Shown here one piece after another: positions 16,436 through 25,012 of a stretch of DNA of 30,544 bases. Within the stretch, counting starts at the first letter, position 1, and every line of letters begins with the position of its first letter. Source of the stretch: CAWUIO01 sp963922455 (GTDB lineage: Bacteria > Bacteroidota > Bacteroidia > Cytophagales > Microscillaceae); the NCBI GenBank assembly GCA_963922455.1, contig CAWUIO010000083.1, positions 1-30,544 of the forward strand. Direction: 5' to 3'. The notes beneath the pieces were generated by a model that saw only the letters and a program-made list of their open reading frames with translations, had not been told where the DNA came from and did no database searches. Position numbers and translations under genes: made by a program.

Positions 16436-18064
16436 ATGAAAAAATTATTTTTATCTCTTGTCCTTAGTGCGGGATTGGTAGCTGGTATCACATCTTGCCA
16501 ACCAAGCGAGGATGCAATCGCTCCTGAGGTTGCTGGAGTTGATTTGATTGAGTACTACTCACAGGTGGCCTTGGCCAACTATGAGGAAATCAAAGACCGT
16601 CAGTCTACTTTTCTTGTTAGTGGTCCTACGGCTACTGGAACTGACACTTGGACTGCTGGTAACACGTACGTAATGAGCGGACCTATCGTAGTACGTGACG
16701 GAGACACATTGGTAATCGAGGAAGGGGCTTTAGTAAAAGCTTTCCCTGGTCAAGGTATTGCTGTTTCTTACTTGCTTGTTGAGCGTGGTGGTACTATCAT
16801 CGCCAATGGTTCGGCTGCCTCGCCGATCATTTTCACTTCTTTGGCCGATCGTATCGAGCCAGGCCAAGTGATCATCCCTGAAGAATTTGCTAGTTTACGG
16901 CTTCCGGTGGCTGCCCGTGGTCTTTGGGGTGGGGTACTCATCTTGGGTGAAGCTTTCAACTGTGTTGATCCAGTTATCCCTTCTCAAGGTGAAATTGCGG
17001 GTGTACCAGAATTTGCTACTTCAGTTGGTATCAACGGTAACCACACTATCGACCGTACTTTCGGTCCTCGTACGGGTGAGGGTACAGATGGTGCCTTTGG
17101 TGGTAGCTCCGGAAGTATGAGGTACTGCTCAATCCGTCACGGGGGTACTCGTCTCAATCTATTAGATCCGGTCAGCGATATTAACGGTTTATCTTTGGCA
17201 TCAGTAGGTAACGGAACGACTATTGATTTTGTAGAAGTAATTGCCAACCGGAATGATGGATTTAAGTTCATTGGGGGAACGGTTAACACAAAGCACTTAG
17301 TTGCCAGCTTCTGCGGTGATGACCACTTTGATACGGATATCTGTTTCCAAGGTTCTGGACAGTACTGGTTCTCTTGGCAAGATAACGTAACTGGTGACAA
17401 CGGGGCTGAGCAAGATGGTGCTATCGGTGCAGTTGAAGCTGCAGGTGCTTTCTTTGCTTCTCCAGTTGTGGCTAACGCTACGTATTTAGGTTACATCACG
17501 GGTACTGGTGGTAGCCGTCCTTACCGATTCCGTGATAACTCAGGTGGATTGTACGGACACTCTATCTTTGCTAACCACGGTCGTCAGGCTGATGTAGAAG
17601 CTGTTGGAGCTGTTGGAGTCATTGGATCATCTCGTCCTTCTTCTGACGAGCGTTTGGCGGCTGGTGACTTAGGATTGACTTGTGTTATCTTTGACGAGAT
17701 CTTTGGAGTTGCTCCGGGTACTCTGCCTATTCGTGTTGGTGGAGCTCCTATTGTTCCAGCTAACTTTCCTAGCTCTGTAGTAAACACTTCAAGTGCGGCA
17801 GTTACTTTTGCTGGGGACTTCATCACGCCTACGAGTGCTAACGCTACTACAGCTCCAGTTGATGCCCGGGCGGCAATTGCGGCCTTCTTTGCGGATGCTA
17901 ACAACGCTATCAGTACGACACGTAACAACCCAATTGATCTTACTTTCTTTGATCAGGTTACTTACAAAGGGGCTTTTGATCCGGCTGCTACTCCTTGGGT
18001 ATTTGGGTGGACAGCTTGGGAAGAGTACTACCTGGAAAACAACCTTCCTGGTGGACCACTTTAA
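16436..18064 (+). CDS. Beta-helix-like surface lipoprotein A
   Basis: A protein of 542 residues. The start MKKLFLSLVLSAGLVAGITSC is a lipoprotein signal with Cys near residue 21, so ATG at 16436 is preferred over an upstream ATG at 16370. The body looks like a right-handed parallel beta-helix: WTAGNTYVMSGPIVVRDGD, IEEGALVKAFPGQG, GGTIIANGSAASPIIFTSL, RGLWGGVLILGEAFN and SGSMRYCSIRHGG. I know this as a common Bacteroidota outer-surface family of unknown role, sometimes misnamed multidrug transporter and often near TonB-dependent receptors. Lipoprotein B (19537) is a close paralogue. A shares an identical DNA tract with B and has seven extra residues at AVGAVGVIGSS. A strong terminator follows. 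Confidence 0.8.
   Translation: MKKLFLSLVLSAGLVAGITSCQPSEDAIAPEVAGVDLIEYYSQVALANYEEIKDRQSTFLVSGPTATGTDTWTAGNTYVMSGPIVVRDGDTLVIEEGALVKAFPGQGIAVSYLLVERGGTIIANGSAASPIIFTSLADRIEPGQVIIPEEFASLRLPVAARGLWGGVLILGEAFNCVDPVIPSQGEIAGVPEFATSVGINGNHTIDRTFGPRTGEGTDGAFGGSSGSMRYCSIRHGGTRLNLLDPVSDINGLSLASVGNGTTIDFVEVIANRNDGFKFIGGTVNTKHLVASFCGDDHFDTDICFQGSGQYWFSWQDNVTGDNGAEQDGAIGAVEAAGAFFASPVVANATYLGYITGTGGSRPYRFRDNSGGLYGHSIFANHGRQADVEAVGAVGVIGSSRPSSDERLAAGDLGLTCVIFDEIFGVAPGTLPIRVGGAPIVPANFPSSVVNTSSAAVTFAGDFITPTSANATTAPVDARAAIAAFFADANNAISTTRNNPIDLTFFDQVTYKGAFDPAATPWVFGWTAWEEYYLENNLPGGPL
17315..17698 (+). repeat. Tract identical to 20416-20778 in lipoprotein B
   Basis: 384 bp matching the B gene with no base change apart from one 21-bp insertion near 17610. 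The insertion duplicates GCTGTTGGA. Sequence on both sides differs at many silent positions. Confidence 0.95.
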
Positions 18065-18127
18065 CTGGTCAATAAGAAAATTTCAGGGTGCAATTTAATT
18101 ACGTATAAGCCGTACATCCTGGGCAAT

Positions 18128-18172
18128 GAAGCAGTATATAAGAAAGCCTTATATCACTGCTTCTTTTTTTTT
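18128..18172 (+). terminator. Terminator of lipoprotein A gene
   Basis: GAAGCAGTATATAAG pairs with CTTATATCACTGCTTC (one bulge), a stem of about 15 bp with a short AAAGC loop, followed by a run of T. It lies 64 bp after the stop codon. Confidence 0.9.
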
Positions 18173-18177
18173 ATTTT

Positions 18178-18493
18178 AATGCTTGATGTCAAGTAGTTTA
18201 GTAATAAAATGGCCATGAAAATGCCTGGCTTCATGTATAAAAGGAGAGGGCTAATGACTAAAATAAACGAGAGCTACCTGATTTTTAACAGTGTGTTTAG
18301 CTGGCTTTTTTAAGTACTTTTTATACAAATTATTACACAAGGTGATGCGTTAAATCATTAAAAATAGCACAGGCTTTTATGCAATTAAGAAGGGAGGGGA
18401 AAAGAGTTGATGGCGAGCTGTTAAGGTGGAATTAGGGTTATCAAATACTGTTTGATGTAGAAAGCTGAGGAGCTGGATTAAGTGTATAGGAAA
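18178..18493. other. Intergenic region, nothing recognised
   Basis: This stretch between two convergent terminators is AT-rich. I see no ORF, repeat or structured element in it. Confidence 0.5.
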
Positions 18494-18523
18494 ACAAAAA
18501 AAGCTTCTTAAAAATAAGAAGCT
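18494..18523 (-). terminator. Terminator of the small lipoprotein gene
   Basis: On the minus strand AGCTTCTTA pairs with TAAGAAGCT (18502-18523) around a four-base loop, followed by a T run (18501-18494). It lies 25 bp after the stop codon at 18548. Confidence 0.85.
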
Positions 18524-18547
18524 CTTCGCAAAAAGGATATGTAAAAA

Positions 18548-19219
18548 CTAGCGACGTTGCAAGTGTAAGTCAAAAATCCATCTACGACTAGCTTGTTCTT
18601 GTATGGCTAGATTGACACCGGCAAAATCATCTGTGTACCGAAAGCGGTATAAACCTGTGGCAGTGGAATCAACGAAATCAAAAACTAAGTTGCTACTGCG
18701 GAAATCAAAGTTTGCTAGATAGTCATTTTCATTAAAAATTCCGGAGTAGCTTATAACACCGTAATTTAATGTGATAATGCGTAAATCTTCCCCAGAAATT
18801 TCAATTTGATTATTAGTATTTACATTAAAACTTCCTCTTTCAATAAGCCCAGAAATATCATCTACATAATTGGTTGTGGCGCAAACACTGGAATTATCTT
18901 CAATATCAAAAGTACCATTTGAATTGATAAAAAATGTATCATCTTCACGGCAAGTAGTATCGTTTTGATTGGTGAGATCTACTCTTGTGTAAGAAAAAAA
19001 GGCCGTATCAACAGCGTCGCTATTGATAGACGCTACCACATTTGAGTCAATTCTAGATGATGAGAAAGTAACCATGTCCCATTCCGTGTTAGCGGAGTAA
19101 ATGTTACCTAGATTGAGCTCAGTATTACCTTCTGGTTCTGGAGCAGGACTATCGCTAGAACCACAAGTAGCAAGCAAGGCTACTAGTATTGTTAAGTACA
19201 AGAAATTGACAAGTTTCAT
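18548..19219 (-). CDS. Small lipoprotein of unknown function
   Basis: A protein of 223 residues. MKLVNFLYLTILVALLATC is a lipoprotein signal with Cys at about 19, followed by a Ser/Pro/Glu linker (GSSDSPAPEPEGN). The mature part is beta-rich and Asn/Asp/Ser-rich, with two cysteines (CREDDTFF and CATTNYVDD) that could form a disulfide, and a repeated pattern of short strands such as YRFRYTDDFAG. A lipocalin-like barrel is possible, but I cannot assign a family. ATG at 19219 is chosen over 19267 because it opens the signal. It is transcribed against lipoproteins A and B, between them, with its own promoter and terminator. Confidence 0.75.
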   Translation of the reverse strand: MKLVNFLYLTILVALLATCGSSDSPAPEPEGNTELNLGNIYSANTEWDMVTFSSSRIDSNVVASINSDAVDTAFFSYTRVDLTNQNDTTCREDDTFFINSNGTFDIEDNSSVCATTNYVDDISGLIERGSFNVNTNNQIEISGEDLRIITLNYGVISYSGIFNENDYLANFDFRSSNLVFDFVDSTATGLYRFRYTDDFAGVNLAIQEQASRRWIFDLHLQRR

Positions 19220-19245
19220 AAAGCTTATTAAAGGATTATTTTTGG

Positions 19246-19253
19246 CAAATGTA
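19246..19253 (-). promoter_or_regulatory. Candidate -7 element for the small lipoprotein
   Basis: TACATTTG on the minus strand matches TAnnTTTG, 27 bp before the ATG at 19219. A TTGA 20 bp upstream may serve as -33. Confidence 0.45.
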
Positions 19254-19442
19254 ATGAAATCTTTCACAAACGATCAAGCTTTTTAGGTTAATTGACTTGT
19301 TAATATTTTGAAGGGCGTTCTTTGCCAGAATCTGTGTTATTATGAGACTAATTTTTTGAATATTGCTTGAAAAACGCTAAAAAAATCACCTGGATATTCA
19401 ATAGAAGTGCTTTGTTAATATTAGTTAAATTTTCAGGTAATA

Positions 19443-19450
19443 GGGGGGGG
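19443..19450. promoter_or_regulatory. Run of eight G in the lipoprotein B leader
   Basis: A homopolymer of eight G lies 86 bp before the B start codon and is followed by six T. Homopolymers in promoter regions can vary in length by slippage. No consensus promoter is evident around it. Confidence 0.4.
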
Positions 19451-19536
19451 ATTTTTTAACAAAAGCATAATCTGACACACCTTCATGTTTCTTTCTTTTT
19501 TGAGAGCTTTGTAGCAAAACTCAAATTAAACATTTT

Positions 19537-21156
19537 ATGAAAAAGTTATTTTTATCTCTACTCGTTAGTGCGGGATTGGTAGCTGGTATCACATCTTGCC
19601 AACAAAGCGAGGATGCAATCACTCCTGATGTTGCTGGAGTTGATTTGATCGAGTACTACTCGCAGGTGGCTTTGGCCAACTATGAGGAAATCAAAGATCG
19701 TCAGTCTATCATCACTGTACAAGGTCCTACGGCTACTGGTACGGACACTTGGACTGCTGGTAACACGTACGTATTGAACGGACCTATTTTAGTTCGTGAC
19801 GGAGACACATTGGTAATTGAGGAAGGTGCTTTAGTAAAAGCTTTCCCTGGTCAAGCTGATGCTTCTTCTTACTTGATCATTGAGCGAGGTGGTACTATCA
19901 TCGCCAATGGTTCGGCTACAACTCCGATTGTATTCACTTCTTTGGCCGATCGTATCGAGCCAGGTCAAGTGATTATCCCTGACGCTAATGCTTCTTTCCG
20001 TCTTCCTGTTGCCGCTCGCGGTCTTTGGGGAGGTGTAATCATGTTGGGTGAAGCTTTCAACTGTGTTGATCCAGGTGATCCTTCACAAGGTGAAATCGAA
20101 GGTATTCCTGTTGGTGCTGTTTCTGTTGGTATCAACGGTAGCCAAGCTATCGATCGTACTTTCGGTCCTCGTACTGGTAACGGTACAGATGGAGCCTTTG
20201 GTGGTAGCTCTGGAAGCATGGTTTACTGTTCTATCCGTCACGGGGGTACTACTATTGGTAACATCAACGCTGGTAACGAAATCAACGGTCTTACTATGGG
20301 ATCAGTTGGTAACGAAACTACTATTGATTTTGTAGAAGTATTTGCTAACCGTGATGATGGATTCGAATTCTTCGGTGGAACGGTTGACACAAAGCACTTA
20401 GTAGCTAGCTTCTGTGGTGATGACCACTTTGATACGGATATCTGTTTCCAAGGTTCTGGACAGTACTGGTTCTCTTGGCAAGATAACGTAACTGGTGACA
20501 ACGGGGCTGAGCAAGATGGTGCTATCGGTGCAGTTGAAGCTGCAGGTGCTTTCTTTGCTTCTCCAGTTGTGGCTAACGCTACGTATTTAGGTTACATCAC
20601 GGGTACTGGTGGTAGCCGTCCTTACCGATTCCGTGATAACTCAGGTGGATTGTACGGACACTCTATCTTTGCTAACCACGGTCGTCAGGCTGATGTAGAA
20701 GCTGTTGGATCTCGTCCTTCTTCTGACGAGCGTTTGGCGGCTGGTGACTTAGGATTGACTTGTGTTATCTTTGACGAGTTCTTTGGAGTTGCTCCTGGTA
20801 CATTGCCTATCCAAGTTGGTGGATCTGCTATTGTTCCTGCTAACTTCGCTAGCTCTGTTGTGAATACTTCAAGTTCTGCTGTTACTTTTGCTGGTGACTT
20901 CATCACTCCTACTAGTGCTAACGCTACTACGGCTCCTGTAGATGCTCGTGCGGCAATTGCTGCTTTCTTTGCTGATGGTAACAACGCTATTAGCACTAAT
21001 CGTAACAACCCAATTGATCTTACTTTCTTTGATCAGGTTTCTTACAAAGGTGCTTTTGATCCTGCTGCTACTCCTTGGGTACTAGGATGGACTGCTTGGG
21101 AAATCTATTACTTAGAAAACAATCTTCCTGGTGGACCTACTACTGGTACTGACTAA
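19537..21156 (+). CDS. Beta-helix-like surface lipoprotein B
   Basis: A protein of 539 residues, paralogous to A along its whole length. Signal MKKLFLSLLVSAGLVAGITSC with a lipobox Cys near residue 21. The same beta-helix motifs appear: IEEGALVKAFPGQAD, GGTIIANGSATTPIVFTSL, RGLWGGVIMLGEAFNC, YCSIRHGG and FEFFGGTVDTKHLVASFCG. Strong preference for GCT, GGT, ACT and CGT suggests high expression. The C-terminus GGPTTGTD is five residues longer than in A. The TonB-dependent receptor gene follows on the same strand after 646 bp, with hairpins between. The likely role is a surface partner of the receptor or a surface-layer component; this is inference from linkage. Confidence 0.8.
   Translation: MKKLFLSLLVSAGLVAGITSCQQSEDAITPDVAGVDLIEYYSQVALANYEEIKDRQSIITVQGPTATGTDTWTAGNTYVLNGPILVRDGDTLVIEEGALVKAFPGQADASSYLIIERGGTIIANGSATTPIVFTSLADRIEPGQVIIPDANASFRLPVAARGLWGGVIMLGEAFNCVDPGDPSQGEIEGIPVGAVSVGINGSQAIDRTFGPRTGNGTDGAFGGSSGSMVYCSIRHGGTTIGNINAGNEINGLTMGSVGNETTIDFVEVFANRDDGFEFFGGTVDTKHLVASFCGDDHFDTDICFQGSGQYWFSWQDNVTGDNGAEQDGAIGAVEAAGAFFASPVVANATYLGYITGTGGSRPYRFRDNSGGLYGHSIFANHGRQADVEAVGSRPSSDERLAAGDLGLTCVIFDEFFGVAPGTLPIQVGGSAIVPANFASSVVNTSSSAVTFAGDFITPTSANATTAPVDARAAIAAFFADGNNAISTNRNNPIDLTFFDQVSYKGAFDPAATPWVLGWTAWEIYYLENNLPGGPTTGTD
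20416..20778 (+). repeat. Tract identical to 17315-17698 in lipoprotein A
   Basis: 363 bp with no base difference from the A gene except the 21-bp indel. See the gene-conversion finding. Confidence 0.95.
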
Positions 21157-21166
21157 GATAATTTCA

Positions 21167-21191
21167 GGGATGGTACCTTCGGGTACCACCC
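21167..21191 (+). terminator. Hairpin with TTCG loop after lipoprotein B
   Basis: GGGATGGTACC pairs with GGTACCACCC around a TTCG tetraloop, with one bulged A. It lies 10 bp after the stop codon. The following T-rich part is weak, so it may end transcription only partly or protect the mRNA 3' end. Confidence 0.65.
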
Positions 21192-21275
21192 TTGATTTTA
21201 CTTATTCCAAATAGCTTTTTTCAGTATTTGAGTTTTCTGTTGCTACTTCCTACTTAAAAAAATATGGTCGTGATT

Positions 21276-21323
21276 GCTATTTACCGCTTTTCGGTAAATA
21301 GCCTTCCCGGCTTCTTGGGAAGG
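21276..21323. other. Two back-to-back hairpins
   Basis: GCTATTTACCG (21276-21286) pairs perfectly with CGGTAAATAGC (21292-21302). Directly next, CCTTCCC (21302-21308) pairs with GGGAAGG (21317-21323). No T run follows. They lie between lipoprotein B and the receptor gene. The rest of 21192-21802 shows no gene I can support. Confidence 0.55.
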
Positions 21324-21802
21324 AATAAAGCCTAAGCGAACAAAAAGTATAATGATCTAAACCCTTGGTAAGTTATTTCAGATTTTATGAATAAGCAGAA
21401 TAGGGGGAAGACATTAAAAAAATGGATGAAGGGTAGAGGGGGAGCTATGCTAGTTCTAATGGAAAAAAGAAAAGATTGACCACCGGCTCCGATGTTATAG
21501 CGGCAAACTATATCAGTACCGGGCCAGTGATAAATCCATACAACCTTGTTAAAGTTATTTTTATCTGTTCATAGAAAACGTAATCCATTGAGCATTAGTT
21601 TGCTAAACTGTCTGTAAACATAAGAAAATCATTTTGAAGTATGTCAGACAAGAAATTGCGATATTTGCCAGATCATTTTCAAACGTTTTTATTGTTAAAA
21701 AAAGCGCCTTTCTGGTTTATTCACTAAGCTCACAATTATTACGAATTTTATTTATTTCCAAAAGTTTAGAGCTAGGCATTATTGTACAAAAATCAACTGA
21801 AC

Positions 21803-24800
21803 ATGAAACATTCTTTACTCTCACTGTTATGCTTTTTTCTCTTCCTTACCGGGGCATTTGCTCAAAACGGTTACATAAAGGGAAAAATTTTAGATGCATC
21901 AACTGGAGAGGCCTTAATTGGGGCCTCTGTTGTGATTCAAGGTACGGGCACGGGTAGCTCAACCGACCTGGATGGTCAATATTCATTTCGGGTAGCTCCC
22001 GGAACCTATAATTTGGTGATTAGCTATATAGGGTATTCCAATCAAGTGGTTCCTGGGGTACAAGTTCAAGCGGGTAGAAGCACTGTAATAAACAGAAATT
22101 TGAGCCCGGATGAAGAGGTTTTAGAAACCATTGTCGTAGAAGGAGAAGTAGTAGCCCCCAAAGGAGAAATTCAAGTTTTAAATATAAAAAAGAAGAGTCC
22201 TAGCTTTATTGATGGCGTATCAGGTGAATTCTTAAGGAAGACAGGAGATATTGATGCGGCGGCTGCCGTTTCAAGAGTAGTCGGAGTTAATATAGAGGGA
22301 GGAAGGTATGCCTATGTTCGTGGTTTGGGGGACCGATACGTCCAAACGACGATTAACGGCATCCAGTTACCGGGTTTGGATCCCGACCGTAATGGGGTAC
22401 AATTAGATTTGATTCCGGCCCGTTTGTTGGACAATATTCTCATTTTCAAGACGTTTAGGCCAGATTTGCCGGGAGAATTTACCGGAGGCCTAATCAACAT
22501 TAGCACGAGTACTTTTCCAGAAGTACTTACTGTTTCGGCTTCGGCAGCCATTGGGTATAACACCAATGCTACGTTTAATGATGAATTTGTAGACCAGGTA
22601 AGTAGCTCATCCGATTGGACGGGCCGGGATAATGGCTTAAGGGCTATTCCTGGAATAATTGATCCAGAAGACCGGGATATAATTCCTAGATGGGATGTGC
22701 ATCTCTTCACTACCAACGACGCCCGTAGGCAAGAATTGTCGGATTTAATGCGTGGGCAAACCCTTTCATTTAATTCGGATTTCGATCCGGTTTTGGATGC
22801 CCCCCCGCCCGATTATCGTTTTGGTTTTTCAGTAGGCAATCAAATTCCTATTGGAGATAAAGGCTTTCAGCTGGGCTATCAAACCAGTTTCTCCTACAAT
22901 CGGCAATTTATCTTCAGAGATGATGCCTTTTCTCGTTTTCTAGCTGCGACCTCTGACTTTGAAACAGGTATTTTAAATCAACGGGTAGACCAAGGAGAAG
23001 ATCAGGTATTGTGGGGTGGTTTGGCCTCTATTGGAGCAAAACTAGGCAAGTTTAATAAGCTCACCTTCAACTTCATGTACAATCAGAGTGGGAACCAAGT
23101 AAGTAACCGGGCCGGTGGGACGCAACCGGAAACAACCCTTTTTGATTATTTTCGTAGTAATCTCGTGGCTTACGAGCAGAGGGCCCTCGAATCGTATCAA
23201 TTATTTGGAGAGCATAAATTTGGAGACAAAAAACGCTTTACTTTTGAGTGGAGTGGGGCATTTTCCCGATCTTTTTTTGATCAGCCAGATATCCGGACAT
23301 CCGGTTACGTTTTTCGGGATGCTTTCTTTCCAAGCACTCCTTCATCTATTTATGCAGGTTTAAATCCTTCCGAGGTATCGGCCCTGTTTTTTGAAACCCT
23401 CGAGTTCCCTCCTGTGTTCGGTCAACTTACTGCAGAATCTGTCCCCTTAACTCATTATTATCGCGATTTGGACCAGGACAATTATAACTTTAAGGGCGAT
23501 TTTACCTACGAGTTTAACCTTAGGGGCAACAGCAAGGATAAATCATCTATTAAATTGGGGGCTAATTATTTTAAGCAAGATCGTGTGTTCCGGGAGTTTT
23601 CCTATACCTATTTTAACTTTTCTTCAAATGTAGAGGGGGATTTCGAATCCATTGTGGGCCAAGTGCCAACGGTCTTAATTGATCCTAGCCTAGGCAACAT
23701 TTACGATCAAGGGGCAATGATCCAAGACGCCTATGAAATCAGAAACAATTACGAAGCAGATAAGGAAATATATGCGGCTTATGTTATGGGCGATCTCTGG
23801 TTAAGTGACCGCTTAAGGGCCACAGTGGGGGTGCGGTTTGAACAGGCCCAAATTAATTTTAACCTCATAGGAGCAAGTTTCCTTCCAGACGGAGACCCTC
23901 TTTCCCAACTAGTAGATACAACCTTGCTTGATGATTTTGATGTCCTGCCTTCGCTTAGTTTGACTTACAAGTTAAACGCTAAGATGAATTTGCGTTTGGC
24001 TTACAACCGGACCTTAGCCCGCCCATCTTTCCGGGAGCTGGCCCCCTACGAAAGCTTTGATTTTCTTACGGGTGGTTTTGTGGTGGGCAATCCCAATTTG
24101 GAACGTGCATTGATAGATAATTTTGACCTCCGGTTTGAAGTTTTTCCAGGAGCTAATGAGCTTTACTCCATTAGTCTCTTCTATAAAGAATTTGACCAAA
24201 ATATCATATCGGTATTTGGTACAGCTGCCGGAGGGGTTACCAGTCAAAACACCTGGGAAAATGCTGATGTAAGCCGGGTGTACGGGGCCGAGCTTGAGAT
24301 ACGTAAGAACTTAGGTTTTATTAATCCCTTCTTTGGCAAGATGAATTTGTATTTTAACGCATCTTATCTGCGTTCGGTAGCGGATGTTCCAGATGATTTA
24401 TTGTCAGCTCAAAGAAATCAACTAATAAATGAGGGGGTACCTGAATCGGAGATTAATCTTACGGAAACCCGCAGAATGTTCCAGCAGCCGGATTACATTT
24501 TCAATACCACCCTAAATTATTCGGATACGAAGATTGATGCCAACCTTGTATTCAATGTTCTGGGTAATGCCGCTACGTTCTTTCCTGGAATATTTGGCCG
24601 TTTTAACCCAACTGCTTTACAACAGCCGGCCCCTCGCCTTAATTTTAATATAACGTACCGGGTATTAGAAAATTTCTCTGTCAGGTTTTCAGCCAATAAC
24701 TTAATAAACCCATACTTCTCCCAGAATTATGATGTTGCTGGGGAAGATGATGATGAACTTACGGCCCTTGAGCGCTTCAAGTTAGGCCGTACGTTCCGGC

Positions 24801-24835
24801 TAAGCTTGACTTATAGTTTCTCAAAAGGGCTATAA
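21803..24835 (+). CDS. TonB-dependent outer membrane receptor
   Basis: A protein of 1010 residues. Signal peptide MKHSLLSLLCFFLFLTGAFAQ; ATG at 21803 is chosen because it opens this signal. Residues about 22-105 are a carboxypeptidase-regulatory-like domain (GKILDASTGEALIGASVVI). The plug follows (about 125-250) with GGRYAYVRGLGDRYVQTTIN, GLDPDRNGVQLDLIP and FRPDLPGEFTGG. The rest is a beta-barrel ending in a strand with FRLSLTYSFSKGL. Such receptors import substrates using TonB-ExbBD energy. No SusD-like partner is present, so a SusCD glycan system is not supported; the substrate is unknown. The upstream beta-helix lipoprotein B is the likely partner. A hairpin follows the gene. Confidence 0.93.
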   Translation: MKHSLLSLLCFFLFLTGAFAQNGYIKGKILDASTGEALIGASVVIQGTGTGSSTDLDGQYSFRVAPGTYNLVISYIGYSNQVVPGVQVQAGRSTVINRNLSPDEEVLETIVVEGEVVAPKGEIQVLNIKKKSPSFIDGVSGEFLRKTGDIDAAAAVSRVVGVNIEGGRYAYVRGLGDRYVQTTINGIQLPGLDPDRNGVQLDLIPARLLDNILIFKTFRPDLPGEFTGGLINISTSTFPEVLTVSASAAIGYNTNATFNDEFVDQVSSSSDWTGRDNGLRAIPGIIDPEDRDIIPRWDVHLFTTNDARRQELSDLMRGQTLSFNSDFDPVLDAPPPDYRFGFSVGNQIPIGDKGFQLGYQTSFSYNRQFIFRDDAFSRFLAATSDFETGILNQRVDQGEDQVLWGGLASIGAKLGKFNKLTFNFMYNQSGNQVSNRAGGTQPETTLFDYFRSNLVAYEQRALESYQLFGEHKFGDKKRFTFEWSGAFSRSFFDQPDIRTSGYVFRDAFFPSTPSSIYAGLNPSEVSALFFETLEFPPVFGQLTAESVPLTHYYRDLDQDNYNFKGDFTYEFNLRGNSKDKSSIKLGANYFKQDRVFREFSYTYFNFSSNVEGDFESIVGQVPTVLIDPSLGNIYDQGAMIQDAYEIRNNYEADKEIYAAYVMGDLWLSDRLRATVGVRFEQAQINFNLIGASFLPDGDPLSQLVDTTLLDDFDVLPSLSLTYKLNAKMNLRLAYNRTLARPSFRELAPYESFDFLTGGFVVGNPNLERALIDNFDLRFEVFPGANELYSISLFYKEFDQNIISVFGTAAGGVTSQNTWENADVSRVYGAELEIRKNLGFINPFFGKMNLYFNASYLRSVADVPDDLLSAQRNQLINEGVPESEINLTETRRMFQQPDYIFNTTLNYSDTKIDANLVFNVLGNAATFFPGIFGRFNPTALQQPAPRLNFNITYRVLENFSVRFSANNLINPYFSQNYDVAGEDDDELTALERFKLGRTFRLSLTYSFSKGL

Positions 24836-24874
24836 GCAAATTAAGACCATACAAATTATTATAAACTGGGTACC

Positions 24875-24894
24875 GGGCAAGTTATACTTGTCCC
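24875..24894 (+). terminator. Weak hairpin after the receptor gene
   Basis: GGGCAAGT pairs with ACTTGTCCC (one bulge) around a TAT loop, 40 bp after the receptor stop. The downstream T run is poor. It separates the receptor from the giant gene. TAACCTTG at 24991-24998 is a one-mismatch -7 element for the latter. Confidence 0.45.
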
Positions 24895-25012
24895 TGCCTT
24901 GTTTAAAACATCATCCACTGGCTATGGATAGATATATAAAAAAGTAACATTCGTATACACCAGCGTTAAGATCAGTTATTTCTAACAATTTAACCTTGTT
25001 AATTTATTTATT

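Noticed and set aside
16258..16491. 77-codon minus-strand ORF
   Set aside because: Low-complexity Ile/Lys/Asn reading of an AT-rich promoter region, overlapping the lipoprotein A signal sequence.
21634..21957. 107-codon plus-strand ORF at the receptor start
   Set aside because: It overlaps the receptor signal peptide in another frame and shows no domain.
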